Assembly: GCF_021233415.1 (NCBI RefSeq)
Contig: NZ_CP089466.1
Location: 2,604,001-2,668,000, forward strand
DNA: 64,000 nucleotides
Direction of reading: 5' to 3'
Origin: Halobacterium litoreum
GTDB taxonomy: Archaea > Halobacteriota > Halobacteria > Halobacteriales > Halobacteriaceae
Shown in pieces: positions 7,810 through 16,532 of this stretch (position 1 is its first letter; every line of letters begins with the position of its first letter). The translations under genes were made by a program, and so were the position numbers. The notes below the pieces were generated by a model. It was not told where the DNA came from. It was given only the letters and a program-made list of their open reading frames with translations, and did not search any database.

Positions 7810-8355
7810 ATGAGAGTCATCGGTACCGTGGGGATGCCGGGCAGCGGCAAGAGCGAGGCTGCCGTCGTCGCCGAGGGGATGGGCGTGCCCGTGCTCATCA
7901 TGGGCGACGTGATTCGACAGGAGTGCCGCGACCGGGGGCTGGACCCCGCACAGCACCACGGCCGCATCGCGCAAGCGCTCCGGGAGGAGAACGGCCCCGG
8001 CGCCATCGCCGAGCGCTCGCTCCCGATTCTGGAGGAGTACCTCGAAGACAGCGACGTGGTGCTCGTGGACGGCATCCGGTCGGACGTGGAAGTCGAGCAG
8101 TTCCGCGAGGCGTTCGGCGAGGACTTCACGCTCGTCCACGTGTTCGCGCCCTACGACCTGCGCGAGGAGCGCATCGAGGGCCGGGGGCGCCCCGGCGACA
8201 GCGACGGCGAGAGCCTCGCCGAGCGCGAGGAACGCGAGAAGGGCTTCGGGATGGAGGACGCCATCGCCGAGGCCGACGTGCGCGTCGAGAACACGGGCAC
8301 GCTCGCGGAGTTCCACGACAAATTCGAGGCGATTCTGGAGGGCGACGATGACTGA
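7810..8355 (+). CDS. UPF0200-family nucleotide kinase-like protein
   Basis: A P-loop protein of 181 residues starting MRVIGTVGMPGSGKS, with Walker A GMPGSGKS at residues 8-15 and a kinase-like DGIRSDVEVEQF motif in the middle. The archaeal UPF0200 family is related to adenylate and dephospho-CoA kinases; some databases call it a dephospho-CoA kinase homologue, but the substrate is not established. The ATG at 7810 is chosen because upstream in-frame codons enter the tRNA promoter region. It overlaps the following UPF0201 gene by 8 bp, a conserved pairing that suggests translational coupling. Confidence 0.85.
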   Translation: MRVIGTVGMPGSGKSEAAVVAEGMGVPVLIMGDVIRQECRDRGLDPAQHHGRIAQALREENGPGAIAERSLPILEEYLEDSDVVLVDGIRSDVEVEQFREAFGEDFTLVHVFAPYDLREERIEGRGRPGDSDGESLAEREEREKGFGMEDAIAEADVRVENTGTLAEFHDKFEAILEGDDD

Positions 8356-8767
8356 GGTCGTCTACAGCGTGGACGTGCGCGTTTCCGCCCCGATTCAGCC
8401 GACCGAAGTCACCGACCGCGTCGTCGACGCCATCCACGGCCTGTTCCCCGGTGCGGACGTGGCGACCGAGGGCGACCGCGTCGTCGCGGAGGCCCACGCC
8501 GTCGAGACGTTCCGCGAGCAGTTGTTCGAGCAGCGCATCCTCGACACGGCGCGCAAGCAGTTCACGGAGAACCGCGACCCCGACGGCTTCAGTTTCGACC
8601 TGAAGAAGCAGGCGGCGTTCAACGGGAAGGTGAACTTCGCGGTGGGCGACCCGGACGAACTCGGCGACATCCACGTCGACGTGACCGTCCGCGAGCCCGA
8701 CGTGGAGTCGTTCATCGCCTACCTCGCGCCCGAGACGGAGGACGGCGAACCCCTCGACGGCGCGTAG
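8348..8767 (+). CDS. UPF0201-family RNA-binding protein
   Basis: A 139-residue protein of the archaeal UPF0201 (COG1325) family, once proposed as an exosome-associated or RNA-binding factor. It begins MTEVVYSVDVRVSAPIQPTE and contains the family blocks QRILDTARKQ and SFDLKKQAAFNGKVNFAV. Its ATG lies inside the end of the UPF0200 gene, so the two are probably one operon. It has no catalytic motif. Its stop codon adjoins the end of the convergent gate-domain gene. Confidence 0.82.
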   Translation: MTEVVYSVDVRVSAPIQPTEVTDRVVDAIHGLFPGADVATEGDRVVAEAHAVETFREQLFEQRILDTARKQFTENRDPDGFSFDLKKQAAFNGKVNFAVGDPDELGDIHVDVTVREPDVESFIAYLAPETEDGEPLDGA

Positions 8768-9721
8768 TCAGACCAGCAGGACAACTATCGCGGCGGCGAT
8801 GAAGACGACCTTCGCGGCGACGTTGACGGCGATGACTTTCGACCCGAAGCGCGCCCCCCAGATGCCGTACTGGAAGGGAATCGAGCGCTTGAACGTCGAC
8901 ACCGCGAAGGAGACGATGCCGCCGACGAGCATCGTCGCGACTGCTTCTCTGGGTGTGAACGCGCCCGGCACCTGCGGCGCGATGAAGATGGCTCCCGTCG
9001 TCGTGTCGACGGCGAACGTCGCGACGGCGGGGACGCTCGCGGGCGGGAGGCCGACGAGGTCGGTGACGGGGCGCGCCGCGGCGGTCAGCGCGGTCACGTC
9101 GTAGGACTCCGTGAGGTAGACGACAGCGGCGTAGACGACGGCGAGGCGCGGCACGAGCGTCTTCAGTTTCCCGGCGGTCTTCGAGAGCGCACCGGCGACT
9201 GCTTCGCGACGCGTCTCGTCGTCGCCGCCGGGGAGGTCCACGTCGGCGTCGGTGGCGGGCGAGACGTTCGCCTCGGAGAGCAAGAGCGCGCCGGCGAGGA
9301 TGCCGGCGAGCGTGATGCCGAGGCTGACCGCGGCGCGCGCGCCGACGTACATGAGGCCGACTCGGAGACCGAGAATCGGGATGAGGACGGGCGCGTAGAA
9401 CGTGAAGATGTGCTGGACGAACCCGAAGAAGGTGTTGACCGTCACCGCAATCAGGGTGGCGCGGTCGTCGAGCACGCCGGCGTCCCGGTACTCCTTGAGC
9501 ATCCCGTAACCCGCCGTCGGCGACGCGGTCGTCGCGAGGATGGCGGTACCGACCTCGTCCGGGAGGTTCGCGGGGCCGGTGAGGGGGCGTGCGAGGCCGG
9601 CGACGTACCGAACCGCGCCGAACGCGACGGCGAGGTTCGCGAGCGTCAGGCCGACCGCGATGGCGACCGAGACGACCGCGACCCGGGGGAGCACGTCCGC
9701 GAGGAGCGCCGCGAGTTGCAC
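8768..9721 (-). CDS. Nucleoside-recognition (gate) domain membrane protein
   Basis: A 317-residue membrane protein with about eight hydrophobic segments, resembling the archaeal COG3366 group built from nucleoside-recognition (Gate) domains. Notable blocks are the early helix pair ending LTGPANLPDEVGTAILATT, the pair NTFFGFVQHIF, and KRSIPFQYGIWGARFG near the C-terminus. Such proteins are presumed transporters with unknown substrate; similar ones were once annotated as spore maturation or nucleoside transporters. The start is a GTG at 9721; no better ATG lies upstream. It is followed upstream on the same strand by two MgtE half-proteins. Confidence 0.75.
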   Translation of the reverse strand: MQLAALLADVLPRVAVVSVAIAVGLTLANLAVAFGAVRYVAGLARPLTGPANLPDEVGTAILATTASPTAGYGMLKEYRDAGVLDDRATLIAVTVNTFFGFVQHIFTFYAPVLIPILGLRVGLMYVGARAAVSLGITLAGILAGALLLSEANVSPATDADVDLPGGDDETRREAVAGALSKTAGKLKTLVPRLAVVYAAVVYLTESYDVTALTAAARPVTDLVGLPPASVPAVATFAVDTTTGAIFIAPQVPGAFTPREAVATMLVGGIVSFAVSTFKRSIPFQYGIWGARFGSKVIAVNVAAKVVFIAAAIVVLLV

Positions 9722-9786
9722 ACCGGCGGTTGGCGCTCGCCGGAATTACTGGTGTCGGTTCGCGTCCCGCCGACCCCGCCGTTCGG

Positions 9787-10344
9787 TCACACGAGCAGTT
9801 CGACGGCGCCGAACAAGACGAGTACGCCGAGCACGTCGCAGGCGTTCGTGACGACCGGAATCACCACGTCGTCCGGGTCGAGCTCGAACCGGTAGGCGGC
9901 GTACGTCGCGGCGAGCGTGACGAGCACGGCGAGCACGGCGAGCGTCGCGCCAGACACCGTCGCGACCAGGACGACCGTTCCGACGGCGAGGTCGGCGCCC
10001 TGCGTGAGCGCGGCGAGCGCCCACGCGCCGGCGCCGACGACCGGGAACAGCGTGACGGCGAGCGCGAGCGTCGCGACGGCGTTCCCCACGAGGTCGTCGT
10101 CGCGCGGGTCGAACGCGAGCGTCCCGAGGTGGAACGCCGTCGACAGACGGGACGCAAGCACGCTCCCGAGGTTCCCGGCGGTACCGATGGTGACGGGCAC
10201 CAGCACCAAAAGCGAGGGGTACCGCAGCAGCGTCGCCTCGAACGAACCGAGGACGAGCCCGCTCCCGACTTCCACGACGGTGAGCGCGAGCAAGACGGGG
10301 AGCGTCGCGCGCGTGATGGCGGCGACGGACCACTCCCGGCGCAC
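9787..10344 (-). CDS. MgtE-like (SLC41) membrane domain protein, second half-unit
   Basis: A 185-residue integral membrane protein of five to six helices, corresponding to a single MgtE/SLC41 transmembrane domain without the cytoplasmic N and CBS domains. The signature VPVTIGTAGNLGSVLASRLSTAFHLG carries the conserved Gly-Asn-Leu-Gly-Ser motif, and VVIPVVTNACDVLGVL carries the second conserved aspartate block of the pore. Start is GTG at 10344, directly after the TGA of the upstream half-unit (zero spacing), so the two halves are surely coupled and probably form one heterodimeric Mg2+ or Co2+ transporter. Confidence 0.83.
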   Translation of the reverse strand: MRREWSVAAITRATLPVLLALTVVEVGSGLVLGSFEATLLRYPSLLVLVPVTIGTAGNLGSVLASRLSTAFHLGTLAFDPRDDDLVGNAVATLALAVTLFPVVGAGAWALAALTQGADLAVGTVVLVATVSGATLAVLAVLVTLAATYAAYRFELDPDDVVIPVVTNACDVLGVLVLFGAVELLV

Positions 10345-10917
10345 TCACACACCCCCCACGACGACGCGGACCGCGAGCACGAGGAAGGCGAGGCCGAACA
10401 CGTCCCCGGTCGTCGTGACGAGCGGCCCGACGAGCGTGTCCGGGTTGTGGCCGCGCCGGAACCCCGCGAACACCACCACGACGACGGCGACGGTGAGCGC
10501 GAGGCCCGACAGCAGACCGGCGACGAACGCGACGCCGACGAGCGTCGTGACGCCCGCGACTGGTCGCCCGAGGCCGGTGAGCACCGCGAACGCGACGAGC
10601 GCCGCGAACACGCTCGCGAGCAGGCCGTTGGCCATCGCCGCCGCGACCGCCGCGCGCAGGCGCTCGTCGCCCACCGCTACCCGCGGTTCCACGACGCCCT
10701 GGTGTAGCCCCGTGGCGAGGCGCGCGCCGAACGCGCCGTAGACGTTCCCACGCGTCGCCAACAGCGCCGGCACGAGGACGAGCAAACCTTCGACCGCGCG
10801 GAGTTGCGCGCGCATCCCGCCGAGCACCGCGCCCGCGAACAGGCCGCCGACGACGCTCGCGGCCAACGCCGGGGCGGCCTCCCGGTAGGCTTCAGCCGCG
10901 ACCGCGCGCACGCTCAT
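10345..10917 (-). CDS. MgtE-like (SLC41) membrane domain protein, first half-unit
   Basis: A 190-residue membrane protein homologous to the next gene. It shows the matching signature LLVLVPALLATRGNVYGAFGAR (Arg-Gly-Asn in place of Ala-Gly-Asn) and the second block LVGPLVTTTGDVFGLAF with its conserved aspartate. The pair of unlike half-transporters, with no CBS regulatory domain, matches the duplicated SLC41 layout split into two genes. It is the first gene of the pair; its ATG at 10917 lies 52 bp from the end of the next upstream gene. Confidence 0.83.
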   Translation of the reverse strand: MSVRAVAAEAYREAAPALAASVVGGLFAGAVLGGMRAQLRAVEGLLVLVPALLATRGNVYGAFGARLATGLHQGVVEPRVAVGDERLRAAVAAAMANGLLASVFAALVAFAVLTGLGRPVAGVTTLVGVAFVAGLLSGLALTVAVVVVVFAGFRRGHNPDTLVGPLVTTTGDVFGLAFLVLAVRVVVGGV

Positions 10918-10969
10918 GGCCGACGCGACGCGCCGCGCGCTGAAAAAACCCGCCGGCGGTCCGTCGCCG

Positions 10970-11872
10970 TCACTCCGTCCGCATCAGGTAGACGAGCGCG
11001 CCGGCGCCGCCGACGACCACCGCTCCGGCCACCCACGCGGGCCACCGCGGCCGCCGGTCGCCGTGGCGTTCGGTCCGCGCGTCGAGGAACACCGCGACCG
11101 GGGCGAACACCCACGCGTGGACGAACACCGCGAGCGAGACCGGGAACGCCGGTTCGACGGCGGCGAGCGCGAGGCCGGCGGCGAACGCCGCCACGACGCC
11201 GACGAGCACGTCCCGCCACACGCTCGCCGGGTCCTCCGGGTCGGTCACGACGACGGCTTTCTGCACGAGGTACGCGAGCGCCACCGCGACGTTGAGGACG
11301 GGGACGGCGCCGCCGACGGCCCACGGGAGCGGGCGCGGCGACCACTCGACGTCGTGCGTGCGCCACGCGTCGTAGCCCAACGAGACCGGGAGGACCACCG
11401 CTGCGAGGGCGCCGAGTGCGAGGCCGGGATTCGTGTAGCCCGCACCGACTGCGAGCACGGCGAGGACGCCGGCGACGGCGCCGGCGCCGACGACGACTTC
11501 GGCGAGCGAGTGCGCGTCCTCGCTGGCCGGCGCCGCCGACGCCCTGGTTTCGCGCGTGGCGTCCACCGCGACCCGGTAGTCGTCGTCCTCGCGCACGACC
11601 ACGACGCGCTCGCCGGACAGCGCGCCCGGGTCGCCGGCGCCGTGACCGACCGCCGCGAGCAGGCGCGCGACGCGACTCGACGAGTGCCCGGCGCTCGGCC
11701 ACGACTCGAAGACGCGGACCGCCTCGCCGCCGTCGAGTTCGACGACCAACAGGAGCGCGTGCGTGCCGTCGACGCGGACGCCGTCCGGCGTCTCACGCGC
11801 TCGCACTCGCTCGACCCGCCGTACGACGCCCTCGGCGCGACGACTGCGCCCGGTCCCACCCGTGGTACGCAT
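10970..11872 (-). CDS. Haloarchaeal multi-pass membrane protein, unknown function
   Basis: A 300-residue protein. The first 120 residues are soluble and acidic, with a short conserved-looking block around FESWPSAGHSSSRVARLL and a beta-rich part (SGERVVVVREDDDYRVAV). The C-terminal 180 residues hold about six hydrophobic segments, the last ending ALVYLMRTE. I recognise no transporter or enzyme motif. The ATG at 11872 (MRTTGGTG) is taken instead of a GTG two codons earlier. It lies downstream of srp54 on the same strand with a 39-bp gap and may be read from the same transcript. Confidence 0.72.
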   Translation of the reverse strand: MRTTGGTGRSRRAEGVVRRVERVRARETPDGVRVDGTHALLLVVELDGGEAVRVFESWPSAGHSSSRVARLLAAVGHGAGDPGALSGERVVVVREDDDYRVAVDATRETRASAAPASEDAHSLAEVVVGAGAVAGVLAVLAVGAGYTNPGLALGALAAVVLPVSLGYDAWRTHDVEWSPRPLPWAVGGAVPVLNVAVALAYLVQKAVVVTDPEDPASVWRDVLVGVVAAFAAGLALAAVEPAFPVSLAVFVHAWVFAPVAVFLDARTERHGDRRPRWPAWVAGAVVVGGAGALVYLMRTE

Positions 11873-11911
11873 CCACACGACGTTTCGGGACCGGCGTGAA
11901 AACCCTACTGG

Positions 11912-13297
11912 TCAGAACATGCCGCCGAAACCGCCACCGCCGCCGCCACCGCCCTGCTGTTGCATCTTCTTCATCATGCGCTGCATGTCGCCGTCGCCCA
12001 TCCCCTGGAACTGCTTCATCGTCTGGGCCATCATCTTGTGCTGGTCGAGCAGTTCCCGGATGGTGTCCTCGCTCTGCCCCGACCCCTTCGCGATGCGCCG
12101 CACCTGCGACGCGCCGATGGAGCGCGGGTTCGCCATCTCTTCTTCGGTCATCGAGTCCATGATGACCTCGAAGTTCCGCATCCGATCTTTCGTCACGTCC
12201 ATCGCGTCGTCCGGGAGTTCGTCCATGAGACCGCCGCCCATCCCCGGAATCATGTCCATCACCTGGTCGAGGGGACCCATGTTGTCCATCGCCTTCATCT
12301 GCTTTTGCATGTCGTGGAGCGTGAACTCCCCCTTCATCATGTCCTCGGGGTCCCAGTCCTCGTCGTCGGCCTGGGTCTCCTCCATCGCGCGCTCCACGCG
12401 CTCGGTGAGCTGCTTGAGGTCCCCCATCCCGAGCAGCCGCGAGATGAACGAGTCGGGCTCGAAGCGCTCGATGTCCTGGACCGTCTCCCCGGTCCCGAGG
12501 AACGCGATGGTCGAACCCGTCTCGTTGACGGCCGTCAGCGCCCCGCCGCCCTTCGCCGTCCCGTCGAGTTTCGTGATGGCGACGCCGTCGATGCCGATGG
12601 ACTCGTCGAACTGCTGGGCCTGGTCTTTCGCGCCCTGCCCGATGGCCGCGTCCAACACGAGCAGGCGACGGTCGGGGTTCACCGCGCGCTCTATCTCCTC
12701 GATTTCCGCGATGAGGTCGTCCTCGAGCGCGTGGCGGCCCGCCGTGTCCACGATGTGGACGTCGGCGTCCTCGGTGGCTTCGAGGCCGTCCCGCGCGATT
12801 TTCACGGGGTCGTCCTCGTCGGGGTCGCCGTAGAACTCCACCTCGGCGCGCTCGGTCATCTGCTTGGCCTGGTCGTAGGCGCCCGGCCGGAACGTGTCCG
12901 TCTGGATGACCGCCGGACGGAGTCCCTTCTTCGAGAACCACCACGCCATCTTCGCCGCCGTCGTCGTCTTCCCCGACCCCTGCAGGCCCGCCAGCAGGAT
13001 GGTCTGGTTCTCCAGCGGAATCGAAGTGGAGTCCCCCACGAGGTCCACGAGCTCCTCGTAGACGATGCGGAGCACGTGGTCGCGGGCGGACGTGCCGCCC
13101 GGCGGCTCCTCTTCGAGCGCGCGCTCCTTGATGGAGTCCGAGAGGTCCATCACGAGACTGACGTCGACGTCGGCCTGCAGCAAGGAGCGTTGAATCTCCT
13201 TGACGACCTCGTCGACGTCCTCCTCGGAGATGCGGGACTTCCCGCGGAGTTTGTCCAGCGTCCCCCGCAGGGAACTCCCGAGGTCGTCGAGTACCAT
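11912..13297 (-). CDS. srp54: Signal recognition particle 54 kDa protein
   Basis: The SRP GTPase (461 residues) that binds 7S RNA and signal sequences during co-translational targeting. N domain at residues 1-95; G domain with [13 protein letters not shown] (G1), VDTAGRHAL (G3) and [10 protein letters not shown] (G4); then the methionine-rich M domain ([25 protein letters not shown]) that binds signal peptides, ending in a Gly-rich tail [13 protein letters not shown]. The ATG at 13297 gives [12 protein letters not shown], the normal start. The receptor ftsY is 0.6 kb away on the same strand, separated by an oppositely oriented small gene. Confidence 0.98.
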   Translation of the reverse strand: MVLDDLGSSLRGTLDKLRGKSRISEEDVDEVVKEIQRSLLQADVDVSLVMDLSDSIKERALEEEPPGGTSARDHVLRIVYEELVDLVGDSTSIPLENQTILLAGLQGSGKTTTAAKMAWWFSKKGLRPAVIQTDTFRPGAYDQAKQMTERAEVEFYGDPDEDDPVKIARDGLEATEDADVHIVDTAGRHALEDDLIAEIEEIERAVNPDRRLLVLDAAIGQGAKDQAQQFDESIGIDGVAITKLDGTAKGGGALTAVNETGSTIAFLGTGETVQDIERFEPDSFISRLLGMGDLKQLTERVERAMEETQADDEDWDPEDMMKGEFTLHDMQKQMKAMDNMGPLDQVMDMIPGMGGGLMDELPDDAMDVTKDRMRNFEVIMDSMTEEEMANPRSIGASQVRRIAKGSGQSEDTIRELLDQHKMMAQTMKQFQGMGDGDMQRMMKKMQQQGGGGGGGGFGGMF

Positions 13298-13431
13298 TGT
13301 TGCTCGCCAGTAGGCGACCGGTCCGTAAGAGCCTTTTTCCATATACTCCCGCCGGAAGCCCGGGACGAGCGCGCCCGAACACCGGTCAGCGCGCCGGTAC
13401 GTTCAACCGGCTCGCGGTCCTACCTGCCGGC

Positions 13432-13866
13432 GTGACGCCCGTCTACGCCACGCGAGCGCTCGTCGACGTGCTCTGCGAACTCGCCGCCGACGACGACCCG
13501 GACGCCGTGTCGGTCCGTCTCGCCGCCGCCCCGGCCGGCGACCTCCGGCCGACCGACGGCGACCTCACGGGTCTCGACCCGGAGACGCCGGTGCTCTCGG
13601 AGTTCTACTTCCCCGACGCCGGCGACGCGCTCACCAGCGTCTTCGGCGTGGACCTCGCTGCTCCCACCGGACAGACCGCCGGGCGGTTCGTCTCTCACCC
13701 GGACGGCAACCCCGACGTCTCGGTCACGGACGACCTGCACGCGACACTGCTCGTCGCCGTGCCGCCGTGGGAATCGGACGCCGTGCGCGCCTACGACCGA
13801 AACGGCTCGCGGCGCGACCTCGTGTTGGTCGCCGCCGAACCGACCGAGTCGGACGCGCCCCGATAG
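13432..13866 (+). CDS. Conserved-looking acidic protein between srp54 and ftsY, unknown function
   Basis: A 144-residue acidic protein starting at GTG 13432 (VTPVYATRALVDVL). No membrane segment, cysteine cluster or nucleotide-binding motif is visible; two beta-rich blocks, PVLSEFYFPDAG and LHATLLVAVPPW, suggest a compact alpha/beta fold. It is the only plus-strand gene inside the srp54-ftsY-pfdA-eif6 cluster and ends 2 bp from the end of ftsY, a tight convergent junction. The coding potential is supported by codon-position G+C bias and by the near-complete filling of the interval. I cannot assign a function. Confidence 0.7.
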   Translation: MTPVYATRALVDVLCELAADDDPDAVSVRLAAAPAGDLRPTDGDLTGLDPETPVLSEFYFPDAGDALTSVFGVDLAAPTGQTAGRFVSHPDGNPDVSVTDDLHATLLVAVPPWESDAVRAYDRNGSRRDLVLVAAEPTESDAPR

Positions 13867-13868
13867 AA

Positions 13869-14981
13869 TCAGTCGTCGTCGCCGAGCAGGTCCTCGACGA
13901 GCGCCTCGGGGTCGAACTTCTGGAGGTCGTCGTACCCCTGTCCGGTGCCGAGGAACAGAATCGGCTTCCCCGTGACGTGAGCCACGGAGATGGCCGCGCC
14001 GCCCTGACTGTCGGCGTCCGCCATCGTCAGGATGGCGCCGTCGATGGCCGCCGCGTCGTCGAACTCGCGGGCGCGGTTCACCGCGTCCTGGCCCGCCACC
14101 GCCTCGTCCACGAAGATGGTGAGGTCGGGGTCCACGACCCGGTCGAGTTTCTCCAGTTGGCTCATCAGGTCACTGGACGTGTGCAGGCGCCCGGCGGTGT
14201 CGCCGAGCACCACGTCTACGTCGTGTGCCTCGGCGTACTCCACGGCGTCGTAGACGACCGCGGTCGGGTCGCCTCCCTGCTCGTGGCGGATGAGCTTCAG
14301 GCCGAGGTTGTCGGCGTGCTCCTGAATCTGCTCGTTCGCGCCGGCGCGGTACGTGTCGCCGTTCGCCAGCACCGTCGAGTAGCCGCGGTCCTCGAGGTAC
14401 TTCGCGACCTTCGCAATCGAGGTCGTCTTCCCGACGCCGTTCACGCCCGTGAAAATCACGGTGACGGGCTTCTCGGCCGCCTCGATGGTCTCGAGGAAGT
14501 CGAACTGGCCGACGTCGATGACCGACAGCAGGGCGTCCCGGAGCGCGTCCTCTACGAGCGCGCCCGTGCTCTCGGTGAACTTCCGCTCCTCGCCGACGAG
14601 GTCCTCGCGAATCTGGTCGAGAATCTCCTCGGCGACGCTCATCTCCACGTCGCTCTCCAGCAACGCGAACTCCAGTTCGCGCAGCGGCTCCTCGAGGTCC
14701 TCCTCGTCGATGACCACGCGGCCGCGAGCCAGCGAGGACGCGCGACTCACGAAGCCGCCGGACGAATCCGAGGACTCCTCCTCTTCGCCGTCCTCGGGCG
14801 CCGACTCGTCGGCAGCGTCGGCGTCCGGCTCCGAGGCGTCGCCGACGGCCTCGGCTTCGACGTCGGCGTCGCTCTCGGGCTCGTCGAGTTCCGCCTCGTC
14901 GAGTTCCTCGGCGTTCTCCTCGGCGACCTCCTCGGCGTCCTCTCGGAAGTTCGAGAGTTTGTCCTTCAGCCCGTCGAACAT
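13869..14981 (-). CDS. ftsY: SRP receptor FtsY
   Basis: The membrane-associated GTPase receptor that docks the SRP-ribosome complex (370 residues). Residues 1-80 form a very acidic A domain rich in Glu and Asp, typical of halophiles. The NG domain follows, with GVNGVGKTTSIAK (G1), DTAGRLHTSSDLM (G3) and the closing block FLGTGQGYDDLQKFDPE. The fourth GTPase motif reads LTMADADSQGG, where most SRP GTPases have TKxD; the lysine is methionine here. Four bp separate it from pfdA upstream, so it is in that operon. Confidence 0.97.
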   Translation of the reverse strand: MFDGLKDKLSNFREDAEEVAEENAEELDEAELDEPESDADVEAEAVGDASEPDADAADESAPEDGEEEESSDSSGGFVSRASSLARGRVVIDEEDLEEPLRELEFALLESDVEMSVAEEILDQIREDLVGEERKFTESTGALVEDALRDALLSVIDVGQFDFLETIEAAEKPVTVIFTGVNGVGKTTSIAKVAKYLEDRGYSTVLANGDTYRAGANEQIQEHADNLGLKLIRHEQGGDPTAVVYDAVEYAEAHDVDVVLGDTAGRLHTSSDLMSQLEKLDRVVDPDLTIFVDEAVAGQDAVNRAREFDDAAAIDGAILTMADADSQGGAAISVAHVTGKPILFLGTGQGYDDLQKFDPEALVEDLLGDDD

Positions 14982-14985
14982 CGCC

Positions 14986-15450
14986 CTACTCGTCTTCCTG
15001 CTCGCCCTGCTGCTGGGCCTGCATCTGCTGTTGCATCATCTGCTGTTGGGCCTGCTGGGCCTGCTGCTCGAGGCTGGACTGCTCCTCCTCGACGTCCGAA
15101 ATCTCCGAGCGGACCTCGCTGATGCGCTCGTCGACGGCTTCCTTCTTCTCGTCGAGCACGTCGACCGCGTCGTCGCTGGACTGCTCGGCGGCGTAGCCGC
15201 CGCCGAGGCTGACGACGACCTCGTCGATGTCTTCGACTTCGGCGCGGACGTACGCGTCGCCGCCGAGGGGGACCTGCACGGTCGAACCCGTCTCCAGCAC
15301 GTCGAGGGCTTCCTTCGCCTCCTCGATTTCGGCCTTCTCCTCCTGGAGGTCCTCGACGTCGGCTTCGAGTTCCTCTTTCTCCTCTTCGAGCGCCTGAATT
15401 TCCTGGGACAACTGCTGCAGCTGCTGTTGACCGCCGCCTCCAAGACTCAT
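14986..15450 (-). CDS. pfdA: Prefoldin alpha subunit
   Basis: The alpha subunit of the prefoldin (GimC) hexamer, a jellyfish-like holdase that passes unfolded proteins to the thermosome. The 154 residues show two long coiled-coil helices (about 8-50 and 95-140) flanking a beta-hairpin core (STVQVPLGGDAYVRAEVEDI and VVVSLGGGY), as in the family. The C-terminus is a Gln/Met-rich helix ending QQGEQEDE. It precedes ftsY by 4 bp and follows a 133-bp gap after eif6 that contains a likely terminator and promoter. Confidence 0.95.
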   Translation of the reverse strand: MSLGGGGQQQLQQLSQEIQALEEEKEELEADVEDLQEEKAEIEEAKEALDVLETGSTVQVPLGGDAYVRAEVEDIDEVVVSLGGGYAAEQSSDDAVDVLDEKKEAVDERISEVRSEISDVEEEQSSLEQQAQQAQQQMMQQQMQAQQQGEQEDE

Positions 15451-15567
15451 ACCAACGAATCCGGGTGCGAGCGGGAAGTATCTTCCTACTCGGGAACTCG
15501 CGGCGAGAAGCGTAGAATTGAGGGTAGAAGCGCCGAAACGCTCGTTTAGTCGTTCGGCGCGGCGGAG

Positions 15568-15572
15568 AAAAA
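15568..15572 (-). terminator. T5 terminator after eif6
   Basis: A T5 run on the minus strand 11 bp past the eif6 stop, preceded by the GC-rich ACCGGCGGGCG. It suggests that the L39e-L31e-eIF6 transcript ends here. The remaining 115 bp up to pfdA contain no gene but have promoter-like AT-rich stretches (CAATTCTACG and AGATACTTCC on the minus strand). Confidence 0.45.
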
Positions 15573-15583
15573 CGCCCGCCGGT

Positions 15584-16249
15584 TCAGTCGATGTAGCCGA
15601 GCGCGTCGTCGATGCGACCCAACTCGGGCCCGGTCGTGTCCTCGCCGACGACGTAGCCGTCGTCGTTCGCGACGAGGCCCGAGCCGACCAGCGCGCCGCC
15701 GTAGTTCACGGTGCCGATGTCGGCGTACACCTCGAGGGCGTCCTCGATGGCGTCGAGTTCGTCGTCGCTCGACTTCGGGTGGCAGAGCACGCCCGAGTTG
15801 TTCGCGACGGCGGCCGCGCCGACGGTGTCGACGCCGGCCAGCCGACCGCGAGTGGCGGGCACGTCGAGAGCGTCCTCGACGGCCTGCACTGCCTCCCGGG
15901 AGAGCTCGGAGTGGACGTACGCGCCGTTGTCGTTCGCGACGACGACGTTCCCCGCGGCGTTCACGCGCCCCGGCAGTTCGCCGACCGACACGTCGACGGC
16001 CTCCTCGATGCGGTCGCGTTCGCGCTCGCGGACGCGCCCGGAGACGAGCAAGCCGTTCGAGTTCCCGGCGACGAGCGACCCGACGGTCGCCGAGCCGCCG
16101 ACGGTCGTCTGCACGGCGGGCACGCCGAGTTCGTCGGCCACGTCGCTGGTGAGGTCGTCGTCCAAGTCGGGACGGACGACGACGCAGTCGTTCGTGGCGC
16201 GGGCGAACACGCCGACGTACGGGGAGCCGTGGAACGCTGCGCGGAGCAA
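15584..16249 (-). CDS. eif6: Translation initiation factor aIF6
   Basis: Anti-association factor that binds the large ribosomal subunit near L23/L14 and keeps it from joining the small subunit prematurely. The 221 residues contain the pseudo-fivefold repeated pentein blocks ([81 protein letters not shown]). The start is a TTG at 16249, which yields MLRAAFHGS exactly as in relatives; no ATG or GTG fits. It begins 4 bp after the L31e stop, so rare-start translation is probably by coupling. Confidence 0.96.
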   Translation of the reverse strand: MLRAAFHGSPYVGVFARATNDCVVVRPDLDDDLTSDVADELGVPAVQTTVGGSATVGSLVAGNSNGLLVSGRVRERERDRIEEAVDVSVGELPGRVNAAGNVVVANDNGAYVHSELSREAVQAVEDALDVPATRGRLAGVDTVGAAAVANNSGVLCHPKSSDDELDAIEDALEVYADIGTVNYGGALVGSGLVANDDGYVVGEDTTGPELGRIDDALGYID

Positions 16250-16253
16250 ACTT

Positions 16254-16532
16254 TTACTCTTCGTACTCGGCTTCGACGACCGTCTCGCCGTCCTCGACGA
16301 AGCGCGCGGCGTGGACGCGGACCTTCCGCGGCGGGTTCTTCTGACCTTCGCTCCACACGTTGTCGTTGATGGACGGGTCCAGGCGGACCTCGTCCTCCTC
16401 GACCGCGAAGTGCTTCGCGAGGTGCTCGCGGATGATGGACATCGCCTTGCCGGCGCGCTCGTGGTTCGGTACCTTCGTCACGTCGCGGAGCGGCACGGTG
16501 ACGATGCGCTCCTCGAAGTCGTTGGCGCTCAT
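16254..16532 (-). CDS. rpl31e: 50S ribosomal protein L31e
   Basis: Large-subunit protein located at the peptide exit tunnel. The 92 residues contain the family core [20 protein letters not shown] and [19 protein letters not shown]. The ATG at 16532 overlaps the TAA of rpl39e (TAATG), and the stop is 4 bp before the TTG start of eif6, so the three genes form a tight operon. The C-terminus is acidic (VVEAEYEE). Confidence 0.98.
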   Translation of the reverse strand: MSANDFEERIVTVPLRDVTKVPNHERAGKAMSIIREHLAKHFAVEEDEVRLDPSINDNVWSEGQKNPPRKVRVHAARFVEDGETVVEAEYEE

